Position numbers and translations under genes: made by a program. Below the pieces are notes generated by a model, which saw nothing but the letters and a program-made list of their open reading frames with translations, did not search any database and was not told the DNA's origin. Below, piece after piece: positions 1 through 8,221 of a stretch of DNA of 64,000 nucleotides. Where the stretch lies: positions 62,001-126,000 of the forward strand of contig CAVXWX010000008.1 of the NCBI GenBank assembly GCA_963765555.1, read 5' to 3'. The stretch comes from JL08 sp963765555. GTDB taxonomy: Bacteria; Pseudomonadota; Alphaproteobacteria; Rhodobacterales; Rhodobacteraceae. The stretch's first letter is position 1. Each line of letters starts with the position of its first letter.

Positions 1-364
1 CGCGTGGTTTGATATGGCGGTTCACGCCGGTGCCGCTGACCACCGGCGTGGCGCAGAACGGGCATTCGGTGGCGTGTTCTTCGGCACGGAATTCAACCTG
101 TGCGGCACAGTTCGGGCACTGGCTGACGCGGGTTTCCTCGATTTCGGTTTCGGGCAGTGCCTGTTCCAGTGCCGCGCGAAAATCCAGTTCGCGGATTGCG
201 GGGGCAATGATACCTGATTGGGCGATGGTGCGCGTATCGCCGCAGAAATCACAGATCAGCGTATCCGTGCCCGGCGCATAGCGGTAATCCGCACCGCAGT
301 TTTCGCAGGGAAACCTGTGGGATGCTTCGCTGGGCGGGGCGCTGCTGTCGTGGGGGTCAGACAT
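1..364 (-). CDS. TFIIB-type zinc-ribbon protein, partial
   Basis: Only the first 121 residues lie in the window; the frame runs off the left edge, so the C-terminus is unseen. Two zinc ribbons are visible: C20/C23 with C38/C41, and C83/C86 with C101/C104. The gene starts 44 bp after the stop of the SPFH gene and is the last visible member of a co-directional set (small ORF, XpaC-like, TelA-like, DUF2927, SPFH). Such proteins are often mislabelled as primosomal protein N'; nothing here supports a replication role. In Bacillus the zinc-ribbon protein YdjG is encoded beside the SPFH protein YdjI, so a partner role at the membrane is a reasonable inference. Confidence 0.75.
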   Translation of the reverse strand, partial: MSDPHDSSAPPSEASHRFPCENCGADYRYAPGTDTLICDFCGDTRTIAQSGIIAPAIRELDFRAALEQALPETEIEETRVSQCPNCAAQVEFRAEEHATECPFCATPVVSGTGVNRHIKPR

Positions 365-408
365 GGGGCAGACGTTCGGATTTCCGTATTTTCGGCAAAA
401 AGAAGCGG

Positions 409-1509
409 TCAGATCTGGGGCGGCGGTGGCGGCAGGATCGTGAACAACTGCGCCAGTTCGCGCACGTCTTCGGCCCGCATCCAGCCATCCTGTCCGGCGG
501 TCCAGACCAGACTGTCACGGGTCAGCGTGCCATCGCTTGCCATGCGCCCCATGGATGCCTTGGAAAACGGGCCCTTGGTCTGGCCGTTTTCGGCAATGTG
601 CCAGACATGTTCGGCAGGCGGCGGGGGCGGGGCGGCCGCCGGCCCCCACGGCCCGGTTTGCCGCGCCATCTGGGTGCCCATCGCCATGCCCATGCCCGCG
701 CCCAGCCCGGCAGACAGGCCATCCCCGCCACCGGGTGTATTGGCGGCATTGGTCATGGCTTCGGCGGCGGAATACTGGGTGAAACGGCCCAGATCCCCCG
801 CCATCCCCATCGAGGTGCGTTTGTCCAGCGCGTCTTCGACAGCGGGGGGGAGCGAGATGTTTTCGATATAGAGTTCCGGAATCGACAGGCCGTAGGCCGC
901 AACCGGCGGGGCGATTTCGGCGGCGACCAGCTTGCCCAGATCGGCCGTGTTGGCAGCCATGTCCAGCACCGGAATGCCCGAGGATGCGATCACCCGCGAA
1001 AATTCCTGAACGATGATGTTGCGGATCTGGAAGCTGATTTCGTCCATGGTGAATTCACCATCGGTGCCGACGATTTCCACCAGAAACCGCGCCGGATCCG
1101 TGACCCGCACCGAATAGGTGCCAAAGGCGCGCAAGCGCACCGGGCCGAATTCGGGGTCGCGGCAGATGATCGGGTTCTTGGTGCCCCATTTCAGATCGTT
1201 GAACCGCGTCGTGTTGACGAAATAAATTTCGGATTTGAACGGCGATTTGAATCCGTGATCCCAGTGGTTCAGCGTGGTCAGGATCGGCATGTTGTTGGTT
1301 TCAAGCATATAAAGCCCGGGCGTGAACACATCGGCCAGCTGGCCTTCGTGCACAAACACCGCCGCCTGACCTTCGCGCACCGTCAGCTTGGCCCCGTATT
1401 TGATTTCATGGTCTTCCCGTTCGAAACGCCACACCATCGTATCGCGGGTGTCGTCGACCCAATGGATAACGTCGATGAATTCTCCGGTCAGAAAGTCGAA
1501 AATGCCCAT
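409..1509 (-). CDS. SPFH/band-7 protein with C-terminal GYF_2-like domain
   Basis: A 366-residue protein. Residues about 30-215 form an SPFH (band 7) domain of the YdjI or 'virion core protein' type, which builds oligomeric scaffolds on membranes. A Gly/Met-rich linker (about 270-290) and a proline-rich stretch lead to a GYF_2/DUF4339-like domain (about 305-355) with the typical pattern of a Trp, 'GPFS' and a final Trp, which suggests protein-protein contact. No signal peptide or transmembrane helix is obvious. It starts 45 bp after the DUF2927 gene and precedes the zinc-ribbon gene, so the three are probably one transcript. A role in membrane stress is inferred from family and neighbours, not shown. 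Confidence 0.85.
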   Translation of the reverse strand: MGIFDFLTGEFIDVIHWVDDTRDTMVWRFEREDHEIKYGAKLTVREGQAAVFVHEGQLADVFTPGLYMLETNNMPILTTLNHWDHGFKSPFKSEIYFVNTTRFNDLKWGTKNPIICRDPEFGPVRLRAFGTYSVRVTDPARFLVEIVGTDGEFTMDEISFQIRNIIVQEFSRVIASSGIPVLDMAANTADLGKLVAAEIAPPVAAYGLSIPELYIENISLPPAVEDALDKRTSMGMAGDLGRFTQYSAAEAMTNAANTPGGGDGLSAGLGAGMGMAMGTQMARQTGPWGPAAAPPPPPAEHVWHIAENGQTKGPFSKASMGRMASDGTLTRDSLVWTAGQDGWMRAEDVRELAQLFTILPPPPPQI

Positions 1510-1554
1510 GATGTACGGTCCTTGTGATGTGTCTGTGTTCGTCGCGGTATTGTG

Positions 1555-2529
1555 TCAGTCGTCACCCAGCAATTCGCCTGCGATCTCGCGGACAATCGGC
1601 GCGGCGTCCTGCGCGCTCATGCCCTGGCTCAGGCGGGGATCATAAAGCATCTTCAGCAGTAATTCGTCCTGGCTTGTCAGCAGGGCGAATTCGTCGTCGT
1701 CGTTGAAAATGGACGGCCGCGCTTGCGGGCTGTCATTGGCCAGCCCCAACCCTTGGGCCAGTTCCTCGTGGACGCAGGAGCGGCGCAGCAGATCAGGGTG
1801 TTCATCGCGCACAAGCGCAATGGCCGTGGTATAATTCTGGTCGTTGCCGCTTTCGGAAAACGCGGCCACCAGACAATGGATCGAGCGTGGAATATCGCGG
1901 AAAATATCGACCGAGTCTTCGGAAATACCCGGCACGATATCGCGGATCTGGTCCAGTGCATCCGGCCTGTCATCTTCGCTGAGGAAGAACACGAAGAAAT
2001 TGGGGTTGTTGGAGGAATAGAAAATCGGATGGCCGGTGATCCGCGCCAGACGTGCGGCGTAATTCTGCACTTCGGCGACATCGCGGTCCTGCCGGTCCTT
2101 GGCGACGGATTTGCCGAAAACGGCTTGCATCCTAACCGGCCCGCCCCACCGGCGCAGCGCGCTTTGCGCCCCGCCGCCACGGCTGAGGCCCGCGCCGCGC
2201 ACATATTCGTCGTAAAACGCGATGCGTTCGAAGTTGCGCGCCAGATCATCTGCGCTGAACGGGGTGTCCGGCCCGCCGCCATCTTCGCGCAACAGGCCGC
2301 GCACCAGCATATCGTTTTGCACACGGGCATAGTACCGCGTCAGCGCAAGGCTTTCGTCCGAAGGGCCGCGTGCCACGCCGGCATCGGCCGGGGCCGAGGG
2401 ACGCGGCGGGGGGGCCGTTGGTGCGGGCAATTGCGCCAGATCACAAGACGACATTGCCACCAGCGCCAAAGCGATGGCGCCGGTTCGCAAAACCCGTGGA
2501 AATCCGGTAAATCTGGCGGCGACAGTCAC
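1555..2529 (-). CDS. DUF2927 family putative lipoprotein
   Basis: I place the start at a GTG, 8 bp after the telA-like stop; longer frames would run deep into the upstream gene. The N-terminus has a basic segment, a hydrophobic stretch and a lipobox-like 'AMSSC', followed by a Pro/Ala-rich linker, so the product is probably an envelope lipoprotein of about 324 residues. The rest matches the DUF2927 family common in Rhodobacteraceae, with a conserved SNNPN-type segment and a CVHEEL motif that resembles a metallopeptidase-like HE pair but is not a full HExxH. The function is unknown. Its position between TelA-like and SPFH genes suggests a shared envelope role. Confidence 0.75.
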   Translation of the reverse strand: MTVAARFTGFPRVLRTGAIALALVAMSSCDLAQLPAPTAPPPRPSAPADAGVARGPSDESLALTRYYARVQNDMLVRGLLREDGGGPDTPFSADDLARNFERIAFYDEYVRGAGLSRGGGAQSALRRWGGPVRMQAVFGKSVAKDRQDRDVAEVQNYAARLARITGHPIFYSSNNPNFFVFFLSEDDRPDALDQIRDIVPGISEDSVDIFRDIPRSIHCLVAAFSESGNDQNYTTAIALVRDEHPDLLRRSCVHEELAQGLGLANDSPQARPSIFNDDDEFALLTSQDELLLKMLYDPRLSQGMSAQDAAPIVREIAGELLGDD

Positions 2530-2536
2530 AGTTCGC

Positions 2537-3727
2537 TTAACCCGGTACCGCAGTTCCGGCGGTGTCGCCCAATCCGTCGCGTCTGGCCTTGGCCGATGCC
2601 AGAGTATCGCGCAATTCAGCCTCCATTTTTTGCAGTTCGATTTCGGCGGCCGCGCGTCTGGCCTTGCCTTCATCCGCAATGGCAAGGCTTTCGTTGATCG
2701 TGCCAACCAGATCTGCATTGGCTTTTTTCACGGCCTCGATATCGAACACGCCACGTTCCATTTCCTGCCGGATGATTTTATTGCTGTCACGCAGGTTCTT
2801 GGCATTGGCGGTCAGCAGTTCATTGGTCAGATCATTGGCATCGCGCACGGCGGTCGCCGCCTCGGCGCTGCGCTGGATCGTGACGGCCTGCGCCAGTTGC
2901 GTTTCCCAAAGCGGGACGGTGTTGACCAGCGTGGAATTGATTTTGGTCACCAGCGATTTGTCGTTTTCCTGCACCAGCCGGATCGACGGAAGCGATTGCA
3001 TGGTCACCTGACGGGTCAGCTTCAGATCGTGAACACGCCGTTCCAGATCATCGCGTGCCGATCGCAGGTCGCGCAATTCCTGCGCGGCCATCACCTGATC
3101 CGCTTCGGGGGTCTTTTCGACCGCCGACGCCTTGAGCGGGATCAGCGTGCCATCCAGCTCTTCCAGTTTTTCCGTGCCAGCAGCGATGTACAATGCCAGT
3201 TCATCGTAAAACTGAAGCGTCTTGTCATAGAGAATATCCAGCGATTTGATATCCTTCAGCAGCTTGTGTTCGTGGCCCAAAAGATCGTCTGTGACCTTGT
3301 CGATCTGGCCCTGCACCTGTTCGAATTTGGCCGTGAATTTTGCAAAGGGCGCGGCGCGGCCCAGCAGCTTTTCCCACCAGGACCGTTCGCGGCGCACATC
3401 CAGTTCGCTGACCGAAAAGCCGCGGATCGTGGTGACGATATTACGCAGGCTGTCGCCCGCGGGGCCGACATCCTTGTTGCGCACATCCGCCAGCATGGAT
3501 TGGCTGATTTCCTGCAATTCCGCCTGTGCGCCCGATCCGAAAGACACAATCGAATTGGTGTCTTCCATATCGATTTCGTCCATCCGTTTGCGGATTTCGG
3601 CGCTGACCGGTGCATCGGCTTTTGCCAGCGGAATGATATCCTGACGGGGTTCGGGCAGGACAACAGCGGTCACTTCCTCGACAAGCTGGGTGGCGCTTTG
3701 GGCCTTTTGACGGACGGTATCAGACAT
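2537..3727 (-). CDS. TelA family (toxic anion resistance) protein
   Basis: A 396-residue, mostly helical, charged protein of the TelA/'toxic anion resistance' family, with extended coiled-coil segments from about 150 to the C-terminus and no membrane segment. A WWEKLLGR-type motif near residue 118 is characteristic. Family members occur with XpaC-like proteins and were linked to tellurite and bacteriocin resistance; the biochemical activity is unknown. The gene lies 30 bp downstream of the XpaC-like gene and 8 bp upstream of the DUF2927 start, so translation of the set is tightly linked. Identity as TelA family is secure; a tellurite phenotype is not implied. Confidence 0.85.
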   Translation of the reverse strand: MSDTVRQKAQSATQLVEEVTAVVLPEPRQDIIPLAKADAPVSAEIRKRMDEIDMEDTNSIVSFGSGAQAELQEISQSMLADVRNKDVGPAGDSLRNIVTTIRGFSVSELDVRRERSWWEKLLGRAAPFAKFTAKFEQVQGQIDKVTDDLLGHEHKLLKDIKSLDILYDKTLQFYDELALYIAAGTEKLEELDGTLIPLKASAVEKTPEADQVMAAQELRDLRSARDDLERRVHDLKLTRQVTMQSLPSIRLVQENDKSLVTKINSTLVNTVPLWETQLAQAVTIQRSAEAATAVRDANDLTNELLTANAKNLRDSNKIIRQEMERGVFDIEAVKKANADLVGTINESLAIADEGKARRAAAEIELQKMEAELRDTLASAKARRDGLGDTAGTAVPG

Positions 3728-3757
3728 GGGACACTTCCTTTGATAATTGGGCGCGCG

Positions 3758-4657
3758 CTATTTTACGCGCACGCCTTCGCGTTTCAAACGATCCCGAAGG
3801 ACCTCGATTTCAACAGTCATGTCGCTGCGGTCGTCCAGCAGCGATTTTCGGGTGCGGGCCGCAAAATTCTGATCCAGATCATCCAGCAATGCGACATAAT
3901 CGGCGCGGGCCTTGGGATCGCGGGTGCGGCTGTATACGTCGGCAAACTTGATGGTCGCATCGCGTGCGCCCTGTAGATACACCACCAGATATTTTCGCGC
4001 AGCCGTCAGGTCGCGCGGGTCTTCCTCGACGGTGCGGATCAGATCGCGTGCGGTTTTTTGAAACGTTTCGACACGCGCCTCGATCTTGCGATCACCCGCG
4101 CGCGAAATTGCGTCAGACATGGCGCGCAGGTGTTTTTCGGCTTCGTCGACCACGCGTGCGACACGGTCCTGTTGAAAGGTATCGACGCCTTCCATGCCCT
4201 TGTTCTTCAGGGGATCGAACCCGAAGCTCACCGAATGAAGGGCCATCGCGGCCATGCCGTAAAGGACCGGCGCAATCAGGCTTGGGTCGAGCGTGCCATG
4301 TTCGCCTTTATATGCGGCCAGCGCGACGCCGATGCCTGTCAGAATGCTGGCGGCGATCTTGCGCGGAAACGCCGGGCGGCGCGCCACTTTGCGGGCGTCA
4401 TACGCGGCCTGCGCGCGCAACCCTTCGCGCAACAGCCACGCCGCGAGCGTAAGCACGGCCGCCGCAACAAGGGCGAGTGACAACCCGATTGCGCCGTCGT
4501 TCAAGGACAGGAACACCAGCAGCACACCCGGCAGAAACAGCAGGTTTGACCGCGCGCCTGCCGGATCGACCCTGGCACCATCAAACTGGCCACGCGGCAA
4601 TGGCAGATCACTATCCGCGCCATCGGGGCTGTATTTGCCGCCAAACCGTTTAGCCAT
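3758..4657 (-). CDS. XpaC-like (5-bromo-4-chloroindolyl phosphate hydrolysis) family membrane protein
   Basis: A 299-residue protein with a hydrophilic N-terminus, hydrophobic helices at about 36-75 and 100-145, and a long charged helical C-terminal half that should face the cytoplasm. This architecture and the direct linkage to a TelA gene match the XpaC family. The family name comes from an old phosphatase screen and should not be read as proven hydrolase activity. The ATG is preceded by a 29-codon ORF whose stop lies 3 bp upstream. It is the first large gene of the minus-strand set that ends with the zinc-ribbon gene. Confidence 0.8.
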   Translation of the reverse strand: MAKRFGGKYSPDGADSDLPLPRGQFDGARVDPAGARSNLLFLPGVLLVFLSLNDGAIGLSLALVAAAVLTLAAWLLREGLRAQAAYDARKVARRPAFPRKIAASILTGIGVALAAYKGEHGTLDPSLIAPVLYGMAAMALHSVSFGFDPLKNKGMEGVDTFQQDRVARVVDEAEKHLRAMSDAISRAGDRKIEARVETFQKTARDLIRTVEEDPRDLTAARKYLVVYLQGARDATIKFADVYSRTRDPKARADYVALLDDLDQNFAARTRKSLLDDRSDMTVEIEVLRDRLKREGVRVK

Positions 4658-4660
4658 GGC

Positions 4661-4750
4661 TCACAGCCCCCCGAGCCAGCCGGTGGACACACCAAACAGC
4701 AGCACAATCAGTGCCGCATATGCGATTTTGCGGATGCCAGCCCCTGACAT
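4661..4750 (-). CDS. Putative 29-residue single-pass membrane protein
   Basis: A short frame reads MSGAGIRKIAYAALIVLLFG followed by a short polar end and a stop. A basic N-terminus and one hydrophobic helix are visible. The stop is 3 bp before the XpaC-like start, so translational coupling is possible. It could be a genuine micro-membrane protein of the operon or a leader peptide; the length gives little statistical support. Confidence 0.4.
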   Translation of the reverse strand: MSGAGIRKIAYAALIVLLFGVSTGWLGGL

Positions 4751-4921
4751 AGTGCGCCTCATCTTGTCTGCATGCATAGAAGTAAGCCAAGCGGCCCGCG
4801 CTTTCTAGGGGGAAGTACCGGTATAGATTGGCAAAAGCGGGATAATGCGCGCAGGCACTGGCCTGCGTCGCTCATTAGCCTGTTTTTTGATCGCAGGTCG
4901 GTCGGTAACCGCAGGCGGGTC

Positions 4922-5803
4922 TTATCGCGATTTGCGCGGCCTGTTCTTGGGCGATGGGGCCGTTCGGGCCTTGGCCTGTTCCGCTTCGGGCTTTCCGGTG
5001 GCGCGCCGGGTCGAGCTGTGACGCACGGCTTTGGGTTTCTTCTGCGCATTGCCGCTGTCGTCCGCATGATCCAGCCCCAACTGGTCGCGCACCACGCGGC
5101 GGCGCAGTTCTTCCACGGCGCCGGGTTTTAGTTGTCCCAACTGGAACGGACCATACGAGATGCGGATCAACCGGTTTACGCTTAATCCGATATCTTCCAT
5201 GGCGCGGCGGATTTCACGGTTCTTGCCTTCACGCAGCCCCACGGTCAGCCACGCATTGGCACCTTGCTGGCGGTCGATTGTGACGATCATCGGCAAAAAC
5301 CTGTCCCCGTCCACGTTCAGGCCCTTGCGCAACGGTTCCAGCGTTTCATCGGTGGGGCGGCCGTTGACACGCACACGGTACTTGCGCAACCAGCCGGTGC
5401 TGGGCAGTTCCAGTTGCCGTTTGACCGCGCCGTCATTGGTCAGCAACAGCAATCCTTCGGAATTGAGATCAAGCCGCCCAACGCTCATCACGCGGGGCAT
5501 ATCTTCGGGCAGATCGTCATAAATCGTCGGGCGGCCCTGTTCGTCGCGCGTGGTTGTGACCAGACCGGTCGGCTTGTGATACAGCCACAGGCGCGCAGGC
5601 TCCGGGGCGTTCAGCGGCTTGCCATCGACGGTGATTTTGTCCGCTTCCGTCACGTTCAGGGCGGCACGGTCAATCTTGGTGCCGTTCACACTGACCCGTC
5701 CCGCCTCGATCATCCGCTCGGCCTCGCGGCGCGAGGCAATGCCGGCACGGGCCAGAACCTTGGCAATCCGGTCGCCGGGCGGGGAAGAAGAAGCGTGTGT
5801 CAT
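4922..5803 (-). CDS. rluB: RluB-like 23S rRNA pseudouridine synthase
   Basis: Isomerises a uridine of 23S rRNA to pseudouridine. Residues about 10-55 form an S4 RNA-binding domain. The catalytic domain follows, with the RsuA/RluB/E/F motif GRLD at 109-112 (nucleophile Asp112) and a KNREIRRAM segment near 200. The C-terminal 45 residues are a Lys/Arg/Pro-rich tail, usual in alphaproteobacterial RluB. Length is 293 residues. It is divergent from tadA, with a 61-bp gap holding both promoters. Assignment to RluB rather than RluE or RluF rests on length and tail. Confidence 0.88.
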   Translation of the reverse strand: MTHASSSPPGDRIAKVLARAGIASRREAERMIEAGRVSVNGTKIDRAALNVTEADKITVDGKPLNAPEPARLWLYHKPTGLVTTTRDEQGRPTIYDDLPEDMPRVMSVGRLDLNSEGLLLLTNDGAVKRQLELPSTGWLRKYRVRVNGRPTDETLEPLRKGLNVDGDRFLPMIVTIDRQQGANAWLTVGLREGKNREIRRAMEDIGLSVNRLIRISYGPFQLGQLKPGAVEELRRRVVRDQLGLDHADDSGNAQKKPKAVRHSSTRRATGKPEAEQAKARTAPSPKNRPRKSR

Positions 5804-5864
5804 AAAGCGGGCTTAACCGATCTGCCCCACTTGCGAAAGCGTCCATTGCGGGCCAGACAGGGGA

Positions 5865-6320
5865 ATGGTGTTCAAATCACATATGGCGCTGGCCTTGGAC
5901 GAAGCACGTGCCGCCGCGACACGCGGCGAGGTGCCGGTGGGGGCCGTGATTGTTGACCCGAACGGAAAGGTGGTCGCAAGCGCAGGCAACCGCACGCGCG
6001 AATTGAACGACCCCACGGCGCATGCCGAAATTCTGGCCCTGCGTGCGGCATGCAAGGCTGCGGCCTCTGAACGGTTGGTCGGGCATGATCTGTACGTCAC
6101 GCTGGAACCCTGCGCCATGTGTGCCGCCGCCATCAGCGCCGCCCGGATCGCGCGTTTATACTATGGTGCCGCCGATCCCAAATCGGGGGGGGTCGCCCAC
6201 GGGGCGCGGGTGTTTTCGCATGCGCAGTGCCACCACGTGCCCGACATTTACGACGGCATCGCCGCGCCGGCTGCAGAACAAATGCTCAAGGAATTTTTTG
6301 CAGGGAAACGCGACGGTTAA
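5865..6320 (+). CDS. tadA: tRNA-specific adenosine deaminase TadA
   Basis: Deaminates A34 to inosine in the tRNA-Arg(ACG) wobble position. The 151-residue protein carries the zinc-cytidine deaminase signature: His53 and catalytic Glu55 in HAE, and Cys83/Cys86 in PCAMC. The first ATG (5865) is chosen because residues before the in-frame ATG at 5883 align with the N-terminus usual for the family; the later ATG remains possible. It diverges from the rluB-like gene. Confidence 0.93.
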   Translation: MVFKSHMALALDEARAAATRGEVPVGAVIVDPNGKVVASAGNRTRELNDPTAHAEILALRAACKAAASERLVGHDLYVTLEPCAMCAAAISAARIARLYYGAADPKSGGVAHGARVFSHAQCHHVPDIYDGIAAPAAEQMLKEFFAGKRDG

Positions 6321-6336
6321 TCGACGGGCCTAAGCC

Positions 6337-6504
6337 CTAGATCAGGAAGTCCAGACCCTTGGGGCAGAGGATCACCACGGTTGAGACGACCGCAACACCC
6401 ATCAGTAAAGTTGGAACATCGGCAAAAGGTTTTGGACGGTAGGGCACTGACAGATCAATCAGATCAGTGTCGGCGTACGTCGCATTTGCTGCGGTCTTGG
6501 ACAT
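6337..6504 (-). CDS. Putative 55-residue membrane protein
   Basis: The frame starts at an ATG between the two arms of an 11-bp inverted repeat (6474-6484 and 6520-6530). The product has a polar N-terminal half and one hydrophobic segment near the C-terminus (about residues 35-50). I do not recognise a family. It lies in a stretch poorer in GC than its neighbours, convergent with tadA. It could be spurious. Confidence 0.35.
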   Translation of the reverse strand: MSKTAANATYADTDLIDLSVPYRPKPFADVPTLLMGVAVVSTVVILCPKGLDFLI

Positions 6505-6530
6505 GGCGTTGCAACAAAGTGCGACGTACG
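6474..6530. repeat. 11-bp perfect inverted repeat
   Basis: CGTACGTCGCA (6474-6484) is repeated as its reverse complement at 6520-6530 with a 35-nt spacer. The arms flank the start codon of the small minus-strand ORF, so this could be an operator pair or an mRNA stem that encloses the start. No protein is assigned. Confidence 0.6.
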
Positions 6531-6855
6531 TGGCTAACAAAGTCATACTCGGCGGCTTTCAAAAAGAAACTGGTTACAGACACAAACGACACGCGGCGAA
6601 CTGATGAACTAAAAAACAACCAGCGAGCATGCAATAGTTATAAGGGTTCGGCGAAAAGTGTCAATTCGTAGACTTAAAGGTGTACGTTTGTACACTAGCT
6701 TCGGAAATTTGCCACTTAACACACTGATAATATTTAATTAAAATAGATTTTACCAAGGTACACCTATCCTTCGAAAAAACCCAGAAACAGTCTTATTCCG
6801 ACCAAGAACCTATTCAATACTGTAGATGTTCTTAACGAGTGAGTTGGGTTTTCAA
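6505..6855. other. AT-rich intergenic stretch, no gene recognised
   Basis: About 350 bp, clearly richer in A and T than the flanks, including a segment around 6720-6760 that is almost free of G and C. No convincing coding frame is seen. It probably contains the promoter of the small plus-strand ORF at 6856, and may be acquired DNA. Confidence 0.6.
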
Positions 6856-7008
6856 ATGAATGAAGTGCATCAAGATGGAAAGTATGATCCCTTTGCAATC
6901 CGCAAAAAACATACCATGACCACGCAGGAAAAGTTTGGCGAGGTCGCCGAAGTAATTGTTATCGCGCTGGTTGTTTGCGCATTGGTGTATCACCTGTTTA
7001 TCGGGTGA
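6856..7008 (+). CDS. Putative 50-residue single-pass membrane protein
   Basis: The frame begins MNEVHQDGKYDPF and ends with a hydrophobic helix (about 32-48). An in-frame ATG ten codons upstream (6826) and one at residue 21 are alternative starts. The stop codon lies inside the loop of a perfect 11-bp hairpin (6984-7014), consistent with a transcription unit ending here. No family is recognised; codon use is less GC-biased than neighbouring genes. Confidence 0.45.
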   Translation: MNEVHQDGKYDPFAIRKKHTMTTQEKFGEVAEVIVIALVVCALVYHLFIG

Positions 7009-7014
7009 TACACC
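6984..7014. terminator. Hairpin at the end of the small ORF
   Basis: GGTGTATCACC (6984-6994) pairs perfectly with GGTGATACACC (7004-7014) around a 9-nt loop. No T-run follows on either strand, so it may be a Rho-dependent end or an mRNA-stabilising stem. Confidence 0.45.
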
Positions 7015-7057
7015 CGCATCATCCGTGCTGGTCGCGTTTAGGACGGGCCTGCTGCGG

Positions 7058-7750
7058 TTAAAGCGAAATGGGTTGCATCACCTGCGGCTCAATCACGTCC
7101 ACGCCCGCCAATCCATCAATCAGCACCTGAGCGGACTGTTCCAGCAACGGAAAGGTCCGGTAGTGGCAGGGAATAACGGTTTTGAAGTTGAAAAACCGTT
7201 TGGCGGCATAGGCTGCGCGCTTCATATCCATCGTGAAATGGCCCCCCGCACACAAAATCCCGATATCGGGCGCGTGAAGGTCTGCCATCCATTCCATATC
7301 CGCCATGATATCCGTATCGCCCGACACATAAACTGTATGGCCGCCGCCCGAAATCATATAGCCCGCTTCGGACCCTGCATAAATCGGGCCGGCCTGCCCC
7401 CAGAGCGACGAAGAATGCACCGCATTGACCATCGTCACCGCCACGTCGCCCAGTTCCACCGTGCCGCCCTTGTTGAAGCCGATGGTCTTCACACCTTCGG
7501 ACGCTTCCCAAAAACTCATCAAATCGTAAATGCCCACAATCGGAATGTCCTGTTCGCGCGCAATGGCCACACAATCACCGGTATGATCGCCGTGGCCATG
7601 GGTCAGCAGGATATGGGTGGCGCCCTGTGTCGCGGCCTCGGCGTCTTGGCCTTCAAACATCGGGTTGCCGGTCAGCCAGGGATCAATCAACAGAATCTGG
7701 TTGCCGATTTCTATGCGAAAGCTGCTGTGTCCAAGCCATGTGATGTTCAT
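7058..7750 (-). CDS. UPF0173-type metal-dependent hydrolase
   Basis: A 230-residue metallo-beta-lactamase-fold protein. The dinuclear metal motif HxHxDH is at residues 51-56 (H51, H53, D55, H56), further His/Asp ligands lie in 'SGDTD' near 145 and in the C-terminal 'CHYRTFP'. Substrate unknown. A strong AGGAGG lies 5 bp upstream of the second of two adjacent ATGs, which I take as the start (7750; the other is 7753). It is divergent from gatC. Confidence 0.88.
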   Translation of the reverse strand: MNITWLGHSSFRIEIGNQILLIDPWLTGNPMFEGQDAEAATQGATHILLTHGHGDHTGDCVAIAREQDIPIVGIYDLMSFWEASEGVKTIGFNKGGTVELGDVAVTMVNAVHSSSLWGQAGPIYAGSEAGYMISGGGHTVYVSGDTDIMADMEWMADLHAPDIGILCAGGHFTMDMKRAAYAAKRFFNFKTVIPCHYRTFPLLEQSAQVLIDGLAGVDVIEPQVMQPISL

Positions 7751-7931
7751 CATATCCTCCTGCGGGGTTGGTGCGAACCTGTCAGGGGCATGAAAAATGC
7801 AATGGCGCGCGGATGCAAGCCGCTTGTTTGGCCGCAACAGGCCGGAACGGGCCGGATTGGCTTGCAGCGCGCGGGGCAGGGCGGTAAACGGCGCTGAACC
7901 GATAAATTCAGGTACAACACAGGGGCGTTCC

Positions 7932-8221
7932 ATGTCCATCGACGAAAACACCGCCGCCCGCGTGGCAAAACTGGCCCGGATCAAGGTCGAGCCCGAGGCG
8001 TTGCCTGCGCTGGCTTCGGAATTCAACACGATCCTCGGCTTTATCGAGCAACTGAACGAGGTTGATGTCGACGGGGTCGAGCCGATGGTCTCGGTCACCC
8101 CGATGCGACTGCCCGCCGCGCGATGACGTGGTGACAGATGGCAATCAGCAAGCCGACCGTTCTGTCCAATGCGCCGGACGCGCGCGAAGGGTTCTTTGCT
8201 GTGCCGAAGGTGGTGGAATAA
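7932..8221 (+). CDS. gatC: Asp-tRNA(Asn)/Glu-tRNA(Gln) amidotransferase subunit C, frameshifted
   Basis: Small subunit of the GatCAB complex that converts Glu-tRNA(Gln) and Asp-tRNA(Asn) to the amide forms. The first 60 residues match GatC closely (VAKLARI, FIEQLNEVDVDGVEP). Two extra bases, near 8117 and near 8159, break the frame; removing them restores a normal 95-residue ending in FFAVPKVVE. The stop overlaps the gatA start (TAATG), so the two are translationally coupled. The protein is essential, so the shifts are far more likely sequence errors than real mutations. Confidence 0.85.

Noticed and set aside
2474..3976. Long plus-strand frame opposite telA and xpaC
   Set aside because: It is antisense to two recognised genes, has no family resemblance and is a by-product of high GC at third codon positions.
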